Positions 7,035 to 15,661 of a stretch of DNA of 64,000 nucleotides are shown here, one piece after another. The notes beneath the pieces are model-generated. The model did no database searches. It had not been told where the DNA came from and was given only the letters and a program-made list of their open reading frames with translations. How positions within the stretch are numbered: the first letter of the stretch is position 1; each line of letters begins with the position of its first letter. Made by a program: the position numbers and the translations under genes. Source of the stretch: Thalassospira xianhensis MCCC 1A02616 (GTDB lineage Bacteria; Pseudomonadota; Alphaproteobacteria; Rhodospirillales; Thalassospiraceae); assembly GCF_003326475.1 (NCBI RefSeq), contig NZ_JPWA01000018.1:1-64000 (forward strand). Direction: 5' to 3'.

Positions 7035-8303
7035 ATGGACCTGATCGAAGCCCGTTACCTGATCGAAACCCCGATGGACCCGGCCAAAATCGCCGCCATC
7101 ATCGCGGGCGAACAAAGCAGCGGCACGTTTGTGCGTGTTGCCGGGGAAACCGACGAACTGCGCGAACGCTGTGCGGCGCGTGTCCTGTCGGTGACCGAAC
7201 TTGATGCCGCCACCGAACCCAGCCTGCAAAGTGCCTATTTACAGGCCAAGGGCATCGGGGGTCCCTATCGCCGGGCCGAAGTCCGGGTCGGTTTCCCGAG
7301 CAGCAATATCGGGCGGAACCTCGCGACACTGGCATCCACGGTTTCAGGCAATCTGTATGATCTGGGCGAAATCACCGGGTTAAAACTTTTGGATATCAAA
7401 CTGCCTGCATCCTATCGCGATCTGTATGACCGCCCGGTTGCCGGAACCCGTGGTACACGCACCCGCATGAAGGTCGAAGGCCGGCCGTTCTTTGGCACGA
7501 TCATCAAGCCAAATGTCGGTCTTCGCACCAATGACATCGCCGATCTGGTCGAACAGCTTTGTGAGGCAGGTGTTGATTTCATCAAGGATGACGAAGTCTG
7601 CGCAAACCCTGCGTCCGCCCCGCTTACCGACCGTATTCCCACCGTCATGGAACGGGTGCGCAGATATCGTGACCGTACCGGGCGCGATGTGATGATTGCT
7701 TTTAACATCACTGATGAAACCGATGCGATGCGCCGCCATGCCGACCTGATCGAAGACGAAGGCGGATCATGCGCCATGGTCAGCATGAACTGGGTCGGGC
7801 TGTCGGCCATGCAGACCCTTCGCGCATCAACGCCGCTTGTCCTGCACGGGCATCGCAACGGCTTTGGCGCATTGTCGCGCCATCCGCTTCTTGGCATGGC
7901 CTTCCCCGCCTATCAGACGCTCTATCGTCTTACGGGCATGGACCACATGCATGTGCATGGCATGGGTGGCAAATTCTGCGATGACGACGCCGAAGTCACC
8001 GAAAGTGCCCGCCTTTGTGGACAGCCGCTTTGTGCCGGTGAAACAGATGATATCGTGCTTCCGGTCTTTTCATCCGGTCAATGGGCGGGCACCGTTCCGG
8101 CAACATTTGATGCCGTCGGATCGGCTGATTTCATGTTCCTTGCCGGCGGCGGCATCCTTGCCCATCCGTCGGGACCAGCCGCCGGTATACGAAGCCTGCA
8201 AGACGCATGGGAAGCCTGCGCAACGGGCCAAAGCCTTGACGCACAGGCAAAAACAAGCCCCGCCCTGGCCGAGGCACTGGCTTTCTATGGCAACAAGGCC
8301 TGA
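7035..8303 (+). CDS. RuBisCO-like protein (form IV large chain), likely sugar-acid catabolism
   Basis: 422 aa, typical for form IV RuBisCO-like proteins and shorter than true RuBisCO. Residues 1-135 are the N-terminal domain; the TIM barrel follows. RuBisCO positions are recognisable: Lys158 in GTIIKPNVGL, the carbamylation site Lys184 with Asp186/Glu187 in DFIKDDE, His273-Arg274 in HGHRNGFG, His306/His308 and a loop-6-like Lys313 in HVHGMGGKF, SSG at 346-348, and GGGILAHPSG at 371-380. The metal-binding KDDE motif is intact, so a Mg-dependent enolising reaction is expected. Linked to a DUF1537 kinase (5-nt gap), it resembles OiaX/OiaT of D-apionate breakdown, which act on 3-oxo-isoapionate 4-phosphate (family knowledge from memory). 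No apnO/apnL-type genes are adjacent, so the substrate is uncertain. Confidence 0.88.
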   Translation: MDLIEARYLIETPMDPAKIAAIIAGEQSSGTFVRVAGETDELRERCAARVLSVTELDAATEPSLQSAYLQAKGIGGPYRRAEVRVGFPSSNIGRNLATLASTVSGNLYDLGEITGLKLLDIKLPASYRDLYDRPVAGTRGTRTRMKVEGRPFFGTIIKPNVGLRTNDIADLVEQLCEAGVDFIKDDEVCANPASAPLTDRIPTVMERVRRYRDRTGRDVMIAFNITDETDAMRRHADLIEDEGGSCAMVSMNWVGLSAMQTLRASTPLVLHGHRNGFGALSRHPLLGMAFPAYQTLYRLTGMDHMHVHGMGGKFCDDDAEVTESARLCGQPLCAGETDDIVLPVFSSGQWAGTVPATFDAVGSADFMFLAGGGILAHPSGPAAGIRSLQDAWEACATGQSLDAQAKTSPALAEALAFYGNKA

Positions 8304-8308
8304 TCGCG

Positions 8309-9610
8309 ATGGCCGATATCGTTTTCTGCGCAGATGATTTCACCGGGGCGTCCGATACGCTGGCAACACTGGCGCGCGGCGGCAAATCCGCCCGCCTGTA
8401 TCTAAGCCCGCCCCGAATATCGGACCACCCGGAAATCGCAGACCTCGATGCGATTGGCGTTGCCACCTCGCTTCGGGCTGAAACGGTTGAAAACGGTACT
8501 CAACATATGGATGATCTTGTCGCCGGTCTGGGGACGGCAGGCGGCAAAATTCATCATTTCAAGGTCTGCTCGACCTTCGATAGCGCGCCCGAAACCGGCA
8601 ACATCGCACAGGTGGCAGACCGTTTTGCCAAGGGTATAAATGCCGATTGGCAGGCGATCATCGGCGGGCAGCCATCGCTTGGCCGATATTGCCTGTTTGG
8701 CAATCTTTTTGCCGCCGCTGGTGATGGCAACATCCACCGCATCGACCGTCATCCGGTGATGCGCGATCATCCGGTAACCCCGATGAAGGAAGCCGATTTG
8801 CGCCGCCATCTTGGCGCGCAGGGCTGGCACGATATCGGGCTTATCGATGTCACCATGATCCGGCGCGGGTTGCTTTTCCTGACCACCGAAATCCGCAAAC
8901 GGCTGGCGGCCGGGGAAAAACAGACATTGTTTGATGTCGGCGACGCCCATGACCTTGAAGTCATCGGTCTGGCTTTCCGCGCGATTGCGGCGGATACCAA
9001 AATCCTGTGCGTCGGGGCCAGCAGCGTCGCGCAGATTTTAACCGCCACCAACGGCAAAACCGCCCTGCAACCAACGGATCCGACTGCCCCCCAAACCCGG
9101 CGCGATGGCCCGGTTTTCGCCTTTGCTGGCAGTCGTTCATCGCTGACCGCGCAGCAGGTTGCGGCCACCCGGTTATGTGAAAAAGTCGAAATCAATCCGG
9201 CCGATCTGATTGATGATGCCCGCTTTGCCCGCAAGGTCGAAACCTGCCGCGATATGCTTTTGGGCAATCGCCATGTTCTGGCAACCCTTGGCGATGATGC
9301 GACGCATGGCATTGGCGGCCATAAACTGGCCCGGGCAAGTGCCCGGTTTATTGCCGCTGTTTTGTCGCACGCCCCGGTCGGTTTCCTCGCGATTGCGGGC
9401 GGGGATACTTCAAGCCTTGCCGTGCTCGAACTACCAATCGACAGCCTGTCCTTCGTAACCGATTTTGATCGCGGCGTGCCGGTGATCCGGGCACACAGCA
9501 CCAACCCGCAGCTTGACGGTCTGGAAATGATCCTCAAAGGCGGGCAGATGGGCAGTGCCGATATTTTTGACCGGGTCGTTTCACGCATGGAAAACCCGCA
9601 TCGTTCCTGA
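8309..9610 (+). CDS. DUF1537-family four-carbon acid-sugar kinase (OiaK/DtnK-like)
   Basis: 433 aa. Starts MADIVFCADDFTGASD, the N-terminal DUF1537 substrate-binding motif. KVCSTFDSAPETGNI (about 85-99) is the second family signature. The C-terminal nucleotide-binding domain shows AIAGGDTSSLAV (about 372-383) and LKGGQMGSADIF near 412-423. The family phosphorylates sugar acids such as threonate, erythronate and 3-oxo-isoapionate with ATP. Here it should provide the phosphorylated substrate for the RLP encoded 5 nt upstream. It is the last gene of the operon; 64 bp separate it from the unrelated S24 gene. The exact substrate cannot be assigned from sequence. Confidence 0.9.
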   Translation: MADIVFCADDFTGASDTLATLARGGKSARLYLSPPRISDHPEIADLDAIGVATSLRAETVENGTQHMDDLVAGLGTAGGKIHHFKVCSTFDSAPETGNIAQVADRFAKGINADWQAIIGGQPSLGRYCLFGNLFAAAGDGNIHRIDRHPVMRDHPVTPMKEADLRRHLGAQGWHDIGLIDVTMIRRGLLFLTTEIRKRLAAGEKQTLFDVGDAHDLEVIGLAFRAIAADTKILCVGASSVAQILTATNGKTALQPTDPTAPQTRRDGPVFAFAGSRSSLTAQQVAATRLCEKVEINPADLIDDARFARKVETCRDMLLGNRHVLATLGDDATHGIGGHKLARASARFIAAVLSHAPVGFLAIAGGDTSSLAVLELPIDSLSFVTDFDRGVPVIRAHSTNPQLDGLEMILKGGQMGSADIFDRVVSRMENPHRS

Positions 9611-9674
9611 CACCGTTTGCCAAAGCCGAAATTAATTCCGTTTCCGAAGCAATAACAGACTGCTAGGATGACGC

Positions 9675-10295
9675 ATGATCCGGCAAGAACAGATATGGGG
9701 CGCGCTTGACAAGATCGCCGAAGATAACGGGCTGTCCCCCTCCGGACTGGCCCGTTTGGCGCAGCTTGATCCCACCACTTTCAACCGGTCCAAACGCACG
9801 ACAAATCAGGGAAAGCCGCGCTGGCCCTCGACCGAAAGCATTTCAAAGGTGCTCTCGGTGGCCAATGTCACCTTTCAGGAATTTGCCCAGCTTGTCGATG
9901 GCAACGGGGCGGGGCGCGTGCCGGTCATCGGCTTTGCCCAGGCCGGGAATCGCGGCTTTTTTGATGATGCCGGTTATCCGGTCGGCGGCGCATGGGAAGA
10001 CATCACCTTTCCCGCCCTGCATGATCCGACCGCCTATGGCCTTCGGATTGCAGGCGATTCCATGGCCCCGGTCTTTCGCGATGGCGATCTGATTGTCGTC
10101 TCCCCGGCATCAAATATCCGCCCGCAGGATCGCGTGGTTCTGAAAACCACATCGGGCGAAGTCATGGCCAAGGAACTGGTGCGCCGCGGGGCGATGGGGG
10201 TGGAACTCAAATCGCTGAACCCGGCTTATGAAGACCGCTATGTCGAGGCCCGCGACATCGACTGGATCGCCCGCGTCCTTTGGGTCAGCCAGTAA
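9675..10295 (+). CDS. S24/LexA-like HTH repressor with self-cleavage domain
   Basis: 206 aa. The N-terminal 75 residues form a lambda-repressor-type HTH (SPSGLARLAQLDPTTFNRSK) of the kind seen in phage C2-like repressors. A LexA-type peptidase S24 domain follows. The catalytic Ser129 lies in AGDSMAPVFRDGDLIVV and Lys166 in EVMAKELV. An Ala-Gly pair at 90-91 (GFAQAGNRG) matches the usual cleavage site. All parts for RecA-stimulated self-cleavage are present. It stands alone between the RLP operon and a hybrid kinase, with no phage genes beside it, so it is probably a host regulator of a stress response. Its targets are unknown. Confidence 0.85.
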   Translation: MIRQEQIWGALDKIAEDNGLSPSGLARLAQLDPTTFNRSKRTTNQGKPRWPSTESISKVLSVANVTFQEFAQLVDGNGAGRVPVIGFAQAGNRGFFDDAGYPVGGAWEDITFPALHDPTAYGLRIAGDSMAPVFRDGDLIVVSPASNIRPQDRVVLKTTSGEVMAKELVRRGAMGVELKSLNPAYEDRYVEARDIDWIARVLWVSQ

Positions 10296-10448
10296 AAGCC
10301 CCCCACCCTTTGCAATCTCCTCAAATGGGGATGGTGCATCGGGGAATTTGCGTGATAATCGATCTGAAACAATGCGGTTGGGATATTCCTTTTTGCGTAT
10401 GATTTCCCATCTGAAGCAATAGCGCCCCAACCCCGGGAAGGATCGAAT

Positions 10449-13400
10449 TTGCGTCTGGGCCCTGTTCATATCATCCGCTTTGCAGCGATCACGCTAACCT
10501 ATTTCGTTTTCGGTTATGCCGGGTTGCAGTTTCCCTTCTATGGCAGCAGCGTCACCCTGATCTGGGCGCCATCCGGGATTGCGTTGGGGGCTCTGATTGC
10601 GTGGGGCTGGCGGTATTTTCCGGCGGTATTCCTGGGCGCGCTTCTTGTCAATCTGACGACATCCGCCCCTCCGGAAACAGCCATTCTGATTGCGACCGGC
10701 AATACTTTGGCCGCAACCCTTTCATCGCTTCTGATCGTCAGATTTTGCAGCAAAACACCTCTTCTATCCGCGCGCGGCATATTTGGCCTGATTGCCATCG
10801 GCGGGATCGGCGGCCCGGCACTTGCAGCACTGTGCGGCACGCTCAGCCTCAGCCTGACGGCAATCGGAAATTTCGATAAGTTCACCACCATCTGGCACGG
10901 CTGGTGGCTTGGCGATCTTGTGGGGGCCCTTGTGATCGGACCGCTGGTCTTGCGCCTGATCCATCAGAAATGGCGTGCGAACGGTCTGGCCTATTATGCC
11001 GAACTTGCCTTTGTCTGCGTCGCAACAATCATTGTTTCGTCTGCCGTGCAAACCACGCCGCTGATCGCCAAGCCCGAATATCTGTTTATCTTTGTCTCCC
11101 TGCCCTTTGTCCTGTGGGGGGCCATCCGGTTCGGCTTGCTTGGTGCGGCACTGGTCAATGCCCTGATCGTGATTGATATCGTGGTTTTTGCCGCAATGGG
11201 CGAAAGCACGTTTCTCAACATCAATATGAATGTCGGGCTGGCAAACCTTTACAGCTATGTCATCGCGGTCACGATTGGCACCCTGTTGCTGGGTGCGGGG
11301 ATCGAAAAAATCAACATCGTCACCTCGCGCACCCGCGACGGCAGGATTTCAAACGATATTCACCGGCTGCGGCGCAATCTTGCGCTGATTGTCGGTCTGC
11401 TGGGGTTTTCGATATCCGGGCTGGCGGCATGGTACACATTCGGTCAGATCGACGAGGCCACCGATGCCCAGACCGAACAATATCGCCGCGCGTTCGAGGC
11501 ATCGCTTCGCGAGGAACTCGGCCGCGCCACCGACAGCCTGATTGCGGTTCGCACCCTGTTTGATGTGCATGGTGATGTGTCATTTCACACGTTCAACGCC
11601 ATGATCGGCCCGTGGGTCGAACGACGCGCAGGTGTCGGAGCACTGGAATGGGTGCCCTATATCGAAGGCCGCGCCCGTGCCCTGATCGAAGAAAACGCCT
11701 CGCTCCGCGGGGTCGAAAATTTTGAAATCCGCAATCTGGTCGATGGCGAAATGCAACCCGCCCCAGAACGCGATGAATATTTCCCGGTTTTTTACGTCTT
11801 TCCGCGATCCGGCAATGAAAGCGTGATCGGCTTTGACCTCTCAAGCGAGGAAATCCGCAATCGAGCCCTGCAAACAGCCATCCGCACCAACAACATAACG
11901 CTGACCGAACCAACCCATTTGTTCCAGTCCGCGACAGCCGAAATCACCGCACTGGCCTTCTTGAGCGTCCCGAACCGGCGCAATCCCGGCCCGGCACCAC
12001 TTGGCCTTGCGGTAGGTGTGCTGCGTCTGACCAATATGATCACGCGTGCGGCACGCATTGCGCGTCTGCCGTCGGATTTTGAAATCCATCTGGCCGATCT
12101 GGATGCACCGGCAGGTCATCAACTGATCTATTCCAACCGCCGGGCCGACTACGCGATGAGCCACATCGCTGACGAAATCACGGCAGGCTATAACCCCAAA
12201 GTATCGACCTTTACCTTTGGTTTCCGCGACTGGACAATTGTCCTGCACGGGCCCGGAGCACGCCTGAACGGGCTTTTATACTGGCAGCCCTGGGCGATTT
12301 TTGTGTTCGGTGCAACCATCAGCATCCTTCTGATGGTTTATCTGCGCTCGCTGACCCGGACGGAAAGACGGATCGTCGATCTGGTCTATCAACGCACCCG
12401 CGAACTTGATAACGCCCGACAGGAAGCCGAAAACGCCATGAATCAGGCGCAGCAGGCCGACCGCGCAAAATCCGAATTCATCGCCCATATGAGCCACGAA
12501 TTCAGGTCGCCGATGACCTCGATCCTTGGCTATGCCCAACTCGCCCGCGACGGGATCGACAACCACGCCCCCTCCGAAACCATTCGCAGTTACCTTTCGA
12601 CCATCAATGGTGCCGGGCGGCATGTTTTATCCCTGATCGGCGATGTCCTTGATCTGTCAAAGATCGAGGCCGGCAAACTGGTCCTTGAAGAAGTCCCGAC
12701 CGACATCCACGCGATATGCGAGGAAGTCGTTTCCATGATGATGGTCCCGGCGCGCAATCAGGATAACCGCCTGCATCTTGATATCCCGAACGACATGCCG
12801 CGCTGGGTGATCGGGGATCCGGTCCGCATCAAGCAGGTACTGACCAATTTCGTCTCCAACGCGATCAAATTCACCAAATCCGGCAATATCCATGTTGCCG
12901 TCATCCCGCAGAAAATCGCCAATGGCCGCATGGCATTCCGCGTCACGGTCCGCGACGAGGGGATCGGTATTCCCGCCGACAAGGTCCGCTCGATCTTCGA
13001 GGCCTTCACACAGGTCGACACATCGACAACGCGCCGCTTTGGTGGCACCGGACTTGGTCTTGCCATCTGTCAGAAAATGATCCTTGCGATGGGTGGCACG
13101 ATTGATGTCGAAAGCACCGAGGGCAAGGGCAGCACCTTCTGGTTTGACCTCAACCTGCCGCTGACGGATGCGCCAAAACTCGTCAGCGAAGCCGAAGACG
13201 ACAGTCAGCTCGGCCTTGCCGATCCGGACAAGCCGCGCGTATTGGGCCGCAAACTTCTTCTGGTCGAAGATATCCAGATCAACCGCATTCTCGCCCAGAA
13301 ACTGCTTGAACAGCAGGGCCATGAAATCAGTGTTGCCACCAACGGGCAGGAAGCCCTGAACCTGCTGCAGGAACAGGACTTCGACGCGGTTCTGATGGAT

Positions 13401-13658
13401 GTGCATATGCCGGTCATGGACGGGATAGAAGCCACCCGCCAGATCCGCAAATTTGCTGACCCGGTCAAGGCAACCATCCCGGTTCTGGCCCTGACCGCCG
13501 ACACGTCAAACGACAATCTGGCCGAATTTCGCGAGGCCGGCATGGACGCCCATTGCACCAAGCCGCTGGATATCAAGGCCATCAACCATGAACTCGCACG
13601 CCTTGATTACCGCATGCTGTCTGAACGCAAACAGCAACTGACTGGCACCGGGGAATAA
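10449..13658 (+). CDS. MASE1-CHASE hybrid sensor histidine kinase with receiver domain
   Basis: 1069 aa. The start is TTG at 10449, chosen because GGAAGG at 10435-10442 is well placed; translation begins with the first membrane helix. Residues about 5-290 are a MASE1-type block of about eight helices. Next comes a periplasmic CHASE-like region (about 330-610) ending in a membrane helix near 615-635. The HisKA domain holds His683 in AHMSHEFRSPM, and a HATPase_c domain follows with GTGLGLAICQKM. The C-terminal receiver (about 933-1055) has Glu940-Asp941 and phospho-acceptor Asp984 in LMDVHMPVMDG. No Hpt domain is present, so phosphate must go to a separate protein. Membrane sensor; signal unknown. 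Confidence 0.92.
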   Translation: MRLGPVHIIRFAAITLTYFVFGYAGLQFPFYGSSVTLIWAPSGIALGALIAWGWRYFPAVFLGALLVNLTTSAPPETAILIATGNTLAATLSSLLIVRFCSKTPLLSARGIFGLIAIGGIGGPALAALCGTLSLSLTAIGNFDKFTTIWHGWWLGDLVGALVIGPLVLRLIHQKWRANGLAYYAELAFVCVATIIVSSAVQTTPLIAKPEYLFIFVSLPFVLWGAIRFGLLGAALVNALIVIDIVVFAAMGESTFLNINMNVGLANLYSYVIAVTIGTLLLGAGIEKINIVTSRTRDGRISNDIHRLRRNLALIVGLLGFSISGLAAWYTFGQIDEATDAQTEQYRRAFEASLREELGRATDSLIAVRTLFDVHGDVSFHTFNAMIGPWVERRAGVGALEWVPYIEGRARALIEENASLRGVENFEIRNLVDGEMQPAPERDEYFPVFYVFPRSGNESVIGFDLSSEEIRNRALQTAIRTNNITLTEPTHLFQSATAEITALAFLSVPNRRNPGPAPLGLAVGVLRLTNMITRAARIARLPSDFEIHLADLDAPAGHQLIYSNRRADYAMSHIADEITAGYNPKVSTFTFGFRDWTIVLHGPGARLNGLLYWQPWAIFVFGATISILLMVYLRSLTRTERRIVDLVYQRTRELDNARQEAENAMNQAQQADRAKSEFIAHMSHEFRSPMTSILGYAQLARDGIDNHAPSETIRSYLSTINGAGRHVLSLIGDVLDLSKIEAGKLVLEEVPTDIHAICEEVVSMMMVPARNQDNRLHLDIPNDMPRWVIGDPVRIKQVLTNFVSNAIKFTKSGNIHVAVIPQKIANGRMAFRVTVRDEGIGIPADKVRSIFEAFTQVDTSTTRRFGGTGLGLAICQKMILAMGGTIDVESTEGKGSTFWFDLNLPLTDAPKLVSEAEDDSQLGLADPDKPRVLGRKLLLVEDIQINRILAQKLLEQQGHEISVATNGQEALNLLQEQDFDAVLMDVHMPVMDGIEATRQIRKFADPVKATIPVLALTADTSNDNLAEFREAGMDAHCTKPLDIKAINHELARLDYRMLSERKQQLTGTGE

Positions 13659-13705
13659 CCCCGGCACCGGTCAGCATGCATACAATATCGCGCAATCAGG
13701 TTTGA

Positions 13706-14524
13706 TCAGCCCCGATACGAAATCCCGATCATATCCGCCAGATGTTTGGCGACATTGGGCCCCGCGGCCAATATCGGCCCGCCATCCTCAAGCACGTTGG
13801 GCAGATCAAGGAAATCATTGCACCAGCCACCCGCCTCGCGCATCAGAACGATCCCTGCCATGCAATCCCACGGATTGATATGCGGCTCGTAATAACCGAT
13901 CAGGCGCCCGGCACTGGCATAGGCCATCATCAACGCGCATGATCCGTTGCGGATGAACATGCCTTCCTCGTCCAGCAACTGGCCGATCACCGGCACGATC
14001 GAGCTACTGGGCAGGCGATGCGACATGCCAATCCCCATCACACCATCGCTGACCCGTTTGGCACTGCTCGCCTTGGCCGGCTCGCCATTCACACGCGCCC
14101 CGTCGCCGATGACCGCACTGAAAAGCTCGTCATTGCATGGATGATAAATCAGGCCGATGACGGCTTCTTTACCGATCATAAGCGCCACCGAAATGCACCA
14201 TGTCGGCATCTGATTGACAAAACACGCCGTGCCATCAATCGGGTCAATCACCCAAAGGCAGTCATTGTCTCCCTTCTCGATGCCCATTTCTTCGCCGAGG
14301 AACCCATCCTCGGGAAAGGCATCGCCGATCCTGTCGCGAATGATCGCCTCGACATTTTTATCCGCGATGCTGACCATATCTAGCGCGTTGGTTTTGGTTT
14401 CAATCGCAAGGTCGGCGGCGTCGCCTTCATAATATTCCATGGCGCGTTTACCCGCCTCGCGGATCACGTCGCGCGCATGTTCAAACCGTGCCTCGATATC
14501 AATTCCCGAGAATGCTTTTTCCAC
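13706..14524 (-). CDS. Inositol-monophosphatase-family phosphatase in the ABC operon
   Basis: 272 aa. The start is GTG (14524-14522) with AGGGA just upstream. Metal and phosphate ligands of the family are present: Glu78-Glu79 (GEEMG), Asp94 and Asp97 in WVIDPIDGTACFVNQMP, and Asp220 in NPWDCMAG. It is a Mg-dependent, Li-sensitive type sugar/inositol phosphatase fold, cytoplasmic. It is the last gene of the leftward operon, 36 bp after the ABC ATPase. Together with a transporter resembling AfuABC, this suggests that an imported phosphorylated sugar or polyol is dephosphorylated inside the cell. Other family roles (histidinol-phosphate, PAP or fructose-1,6-bisphosphate phosphatase) remain possible. 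Confidence 0.88.
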   Translation of the reverse strand: MEKAFSGIDIEARFEHARDVIREAGKRAMEYYEGDAADLAIETKTNALDMVSIADKNVEAIIRDRIGDAFPEDGFLGEEMGIEKGDNDCLWVIDPIDGTACFVNQMPTWCISVALMIGKEAVIGLIYHPCNDELFSAVIGDGARVNGEPAKASSAKRVSDGVMGIGMSHRLPSSSIVPVIGQLLDEEGMFIRNGSCALMMAYASAGRLIGYYEPHINPWDCMAGIVLMREAGGWCNDFLDLPNVLEDGGPILAAGPNVAKHLADMIGISYRG

Positions 14525-14560
14525 TTTGTCCCTGCCTGAAACAGTTTTGTTGTTGATCGA

Positions 14561-15661
14561 TTATTCTGCCGAAACCACGGCCATGCCGCGTTCGGAAAAG
14601 CCAATGGCAACCTGTTCACCCGCGATGATCGGTGTATCGATCCGGTGATCGATCACAAACAGCTCGCCAATCGGGGTTGCCACGGAATACTGCATCTGAC
14701 TACCAAGATAGGCTGCATGCGTAATGTGACCTTTTAGCGACGTTTCAATGACATGCGCATCGCCGGCAATCGCGGCCAATCCCGTCAGTTGCACCGCATC
14801 GGGTCGCACGGCAACCCGGACCGGTCCCTTTGCCTGTCCGCGATGGCGCAGATTGCATTGCGCACCACCGATATCGATACGGGCATGGTTGCCATCAATA
14901 TTGACGATCTCGCCATCGACCAGATTGGCATCACCGATAAAGTCGGCAATGAATTCCGATTGCGGCTGCTCATACAATTCGCGTGGTGTGCCCTGCTGGG
15001 CAATCACCGCCCGGTTCATCACGATGATCCGGTCCGAAACGGCCAGGGCTTCTTCCTGATCGTGGGTGACATAAACCGCCGTCAGGCCAAGTTTCTGCTG
15101 CAAATCGCGGATTTCGGTCCGCACATGGCGACGAAGCTTGGCATCAAGGTTTGATAACGGCTCGTCCAGCAACAGAACTTCGGGTTCCAGCACAAGCGCA
15201 CGCGCCACCGCCACCCTTTGCTGCTGCCCGCCCGAAAGCTCGGACGGCAGGCGACCGCCATATCCGCCCAAGCCCACAAGGTTCAGGCCTTCCTCGGCCT
15301 TTTCCCTGGCTTCGGCCTTGGCAACGCCGGTAACACTCAGCCCATAGGCAACGTTTTCGGCCACCGTCATATGCGGAAACAGGGCATAGGACTGAAACAC
15401 CATACTGACATCACGGTCCGTCGCCGGAAGCTGTGTAACGTCCTTGCCCCCAATCAGGATTTTGCCCGTGGTCGCATGTTCAAGCCCGGCAATCATGCGC
15501 AATGTCGTGGTCTTGCCACAGCCGCTCGGCCCCAGAAGGGTCACAAGCTCGCCCGGATTGATGGTGAAAGATACATTGTCGATCGCGGTAACCGCCCCCT
15601 GACCATAGGTCTTGGTGACATTGTCGAATACGACCGACCCCGCACGCGTTTTCAGTTTCAT
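14561..15661 (-). CDS. ABC transporter ATP-binding protein (AfuC/FbpC/PotA type)
   Basis: 366 aa. The Walker A GPSGCGKTT is near residues 40-48, the signature LSGGQQQRVAVARAL near 138-152, and Walker B EVLLLDEPLSNLD follows. A C-terminal TOBE-like regulatory domain occupies about 285-360. The ATG overlaps the permease stop by 4 nt (15658-15661), showing translational coupling. It powers import by the fused permease encoded upstream. By sequence alone this ATPase class is shared by ferric, spermidine, phosphonate and sugar-phosphate importers; the binding protein decides the substrate. Confidence 0.92.
   Translation of the reverse strand: MKLKTRAGSVVFDNVTKTYGQGAVTAIDNVSFTINPGELVTLLGPSGCGKTTTLRMIAGLEHATTGKILIGGKDVTQLPATDRDVSMVFQSYALFPHMTVAENVAYGLSVTGVAKAEAREKAEEGLNLVGLGGYGGRLPSELSGGQQQRVAVARALVLEPEVLLLDEPLSNLDAKLRRHVRTEIRDLQQKLGLTAVYVTHDQEEALAVSDRIIVMNRAVIAQQGTPRELYEQPQSEFIADFIGDANLVDGEIVNIDGNHARIDIGGAQCNLRHRGQAKGPVRVAVRPDAVQLTGLAAIAGDAHVIETSLKGHITHAAYLGSQMQYSVATPIGELFVIDHRIDTPIIAGEQVAIGFSERGMAVVSAE

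Noticed and set aside
8767-9588. Long leftward open frame opposite the DUF1537 kinase gene
   Set aside because: Antisense to a clear kinase gene; Arg/Ser-rich translation without family features.
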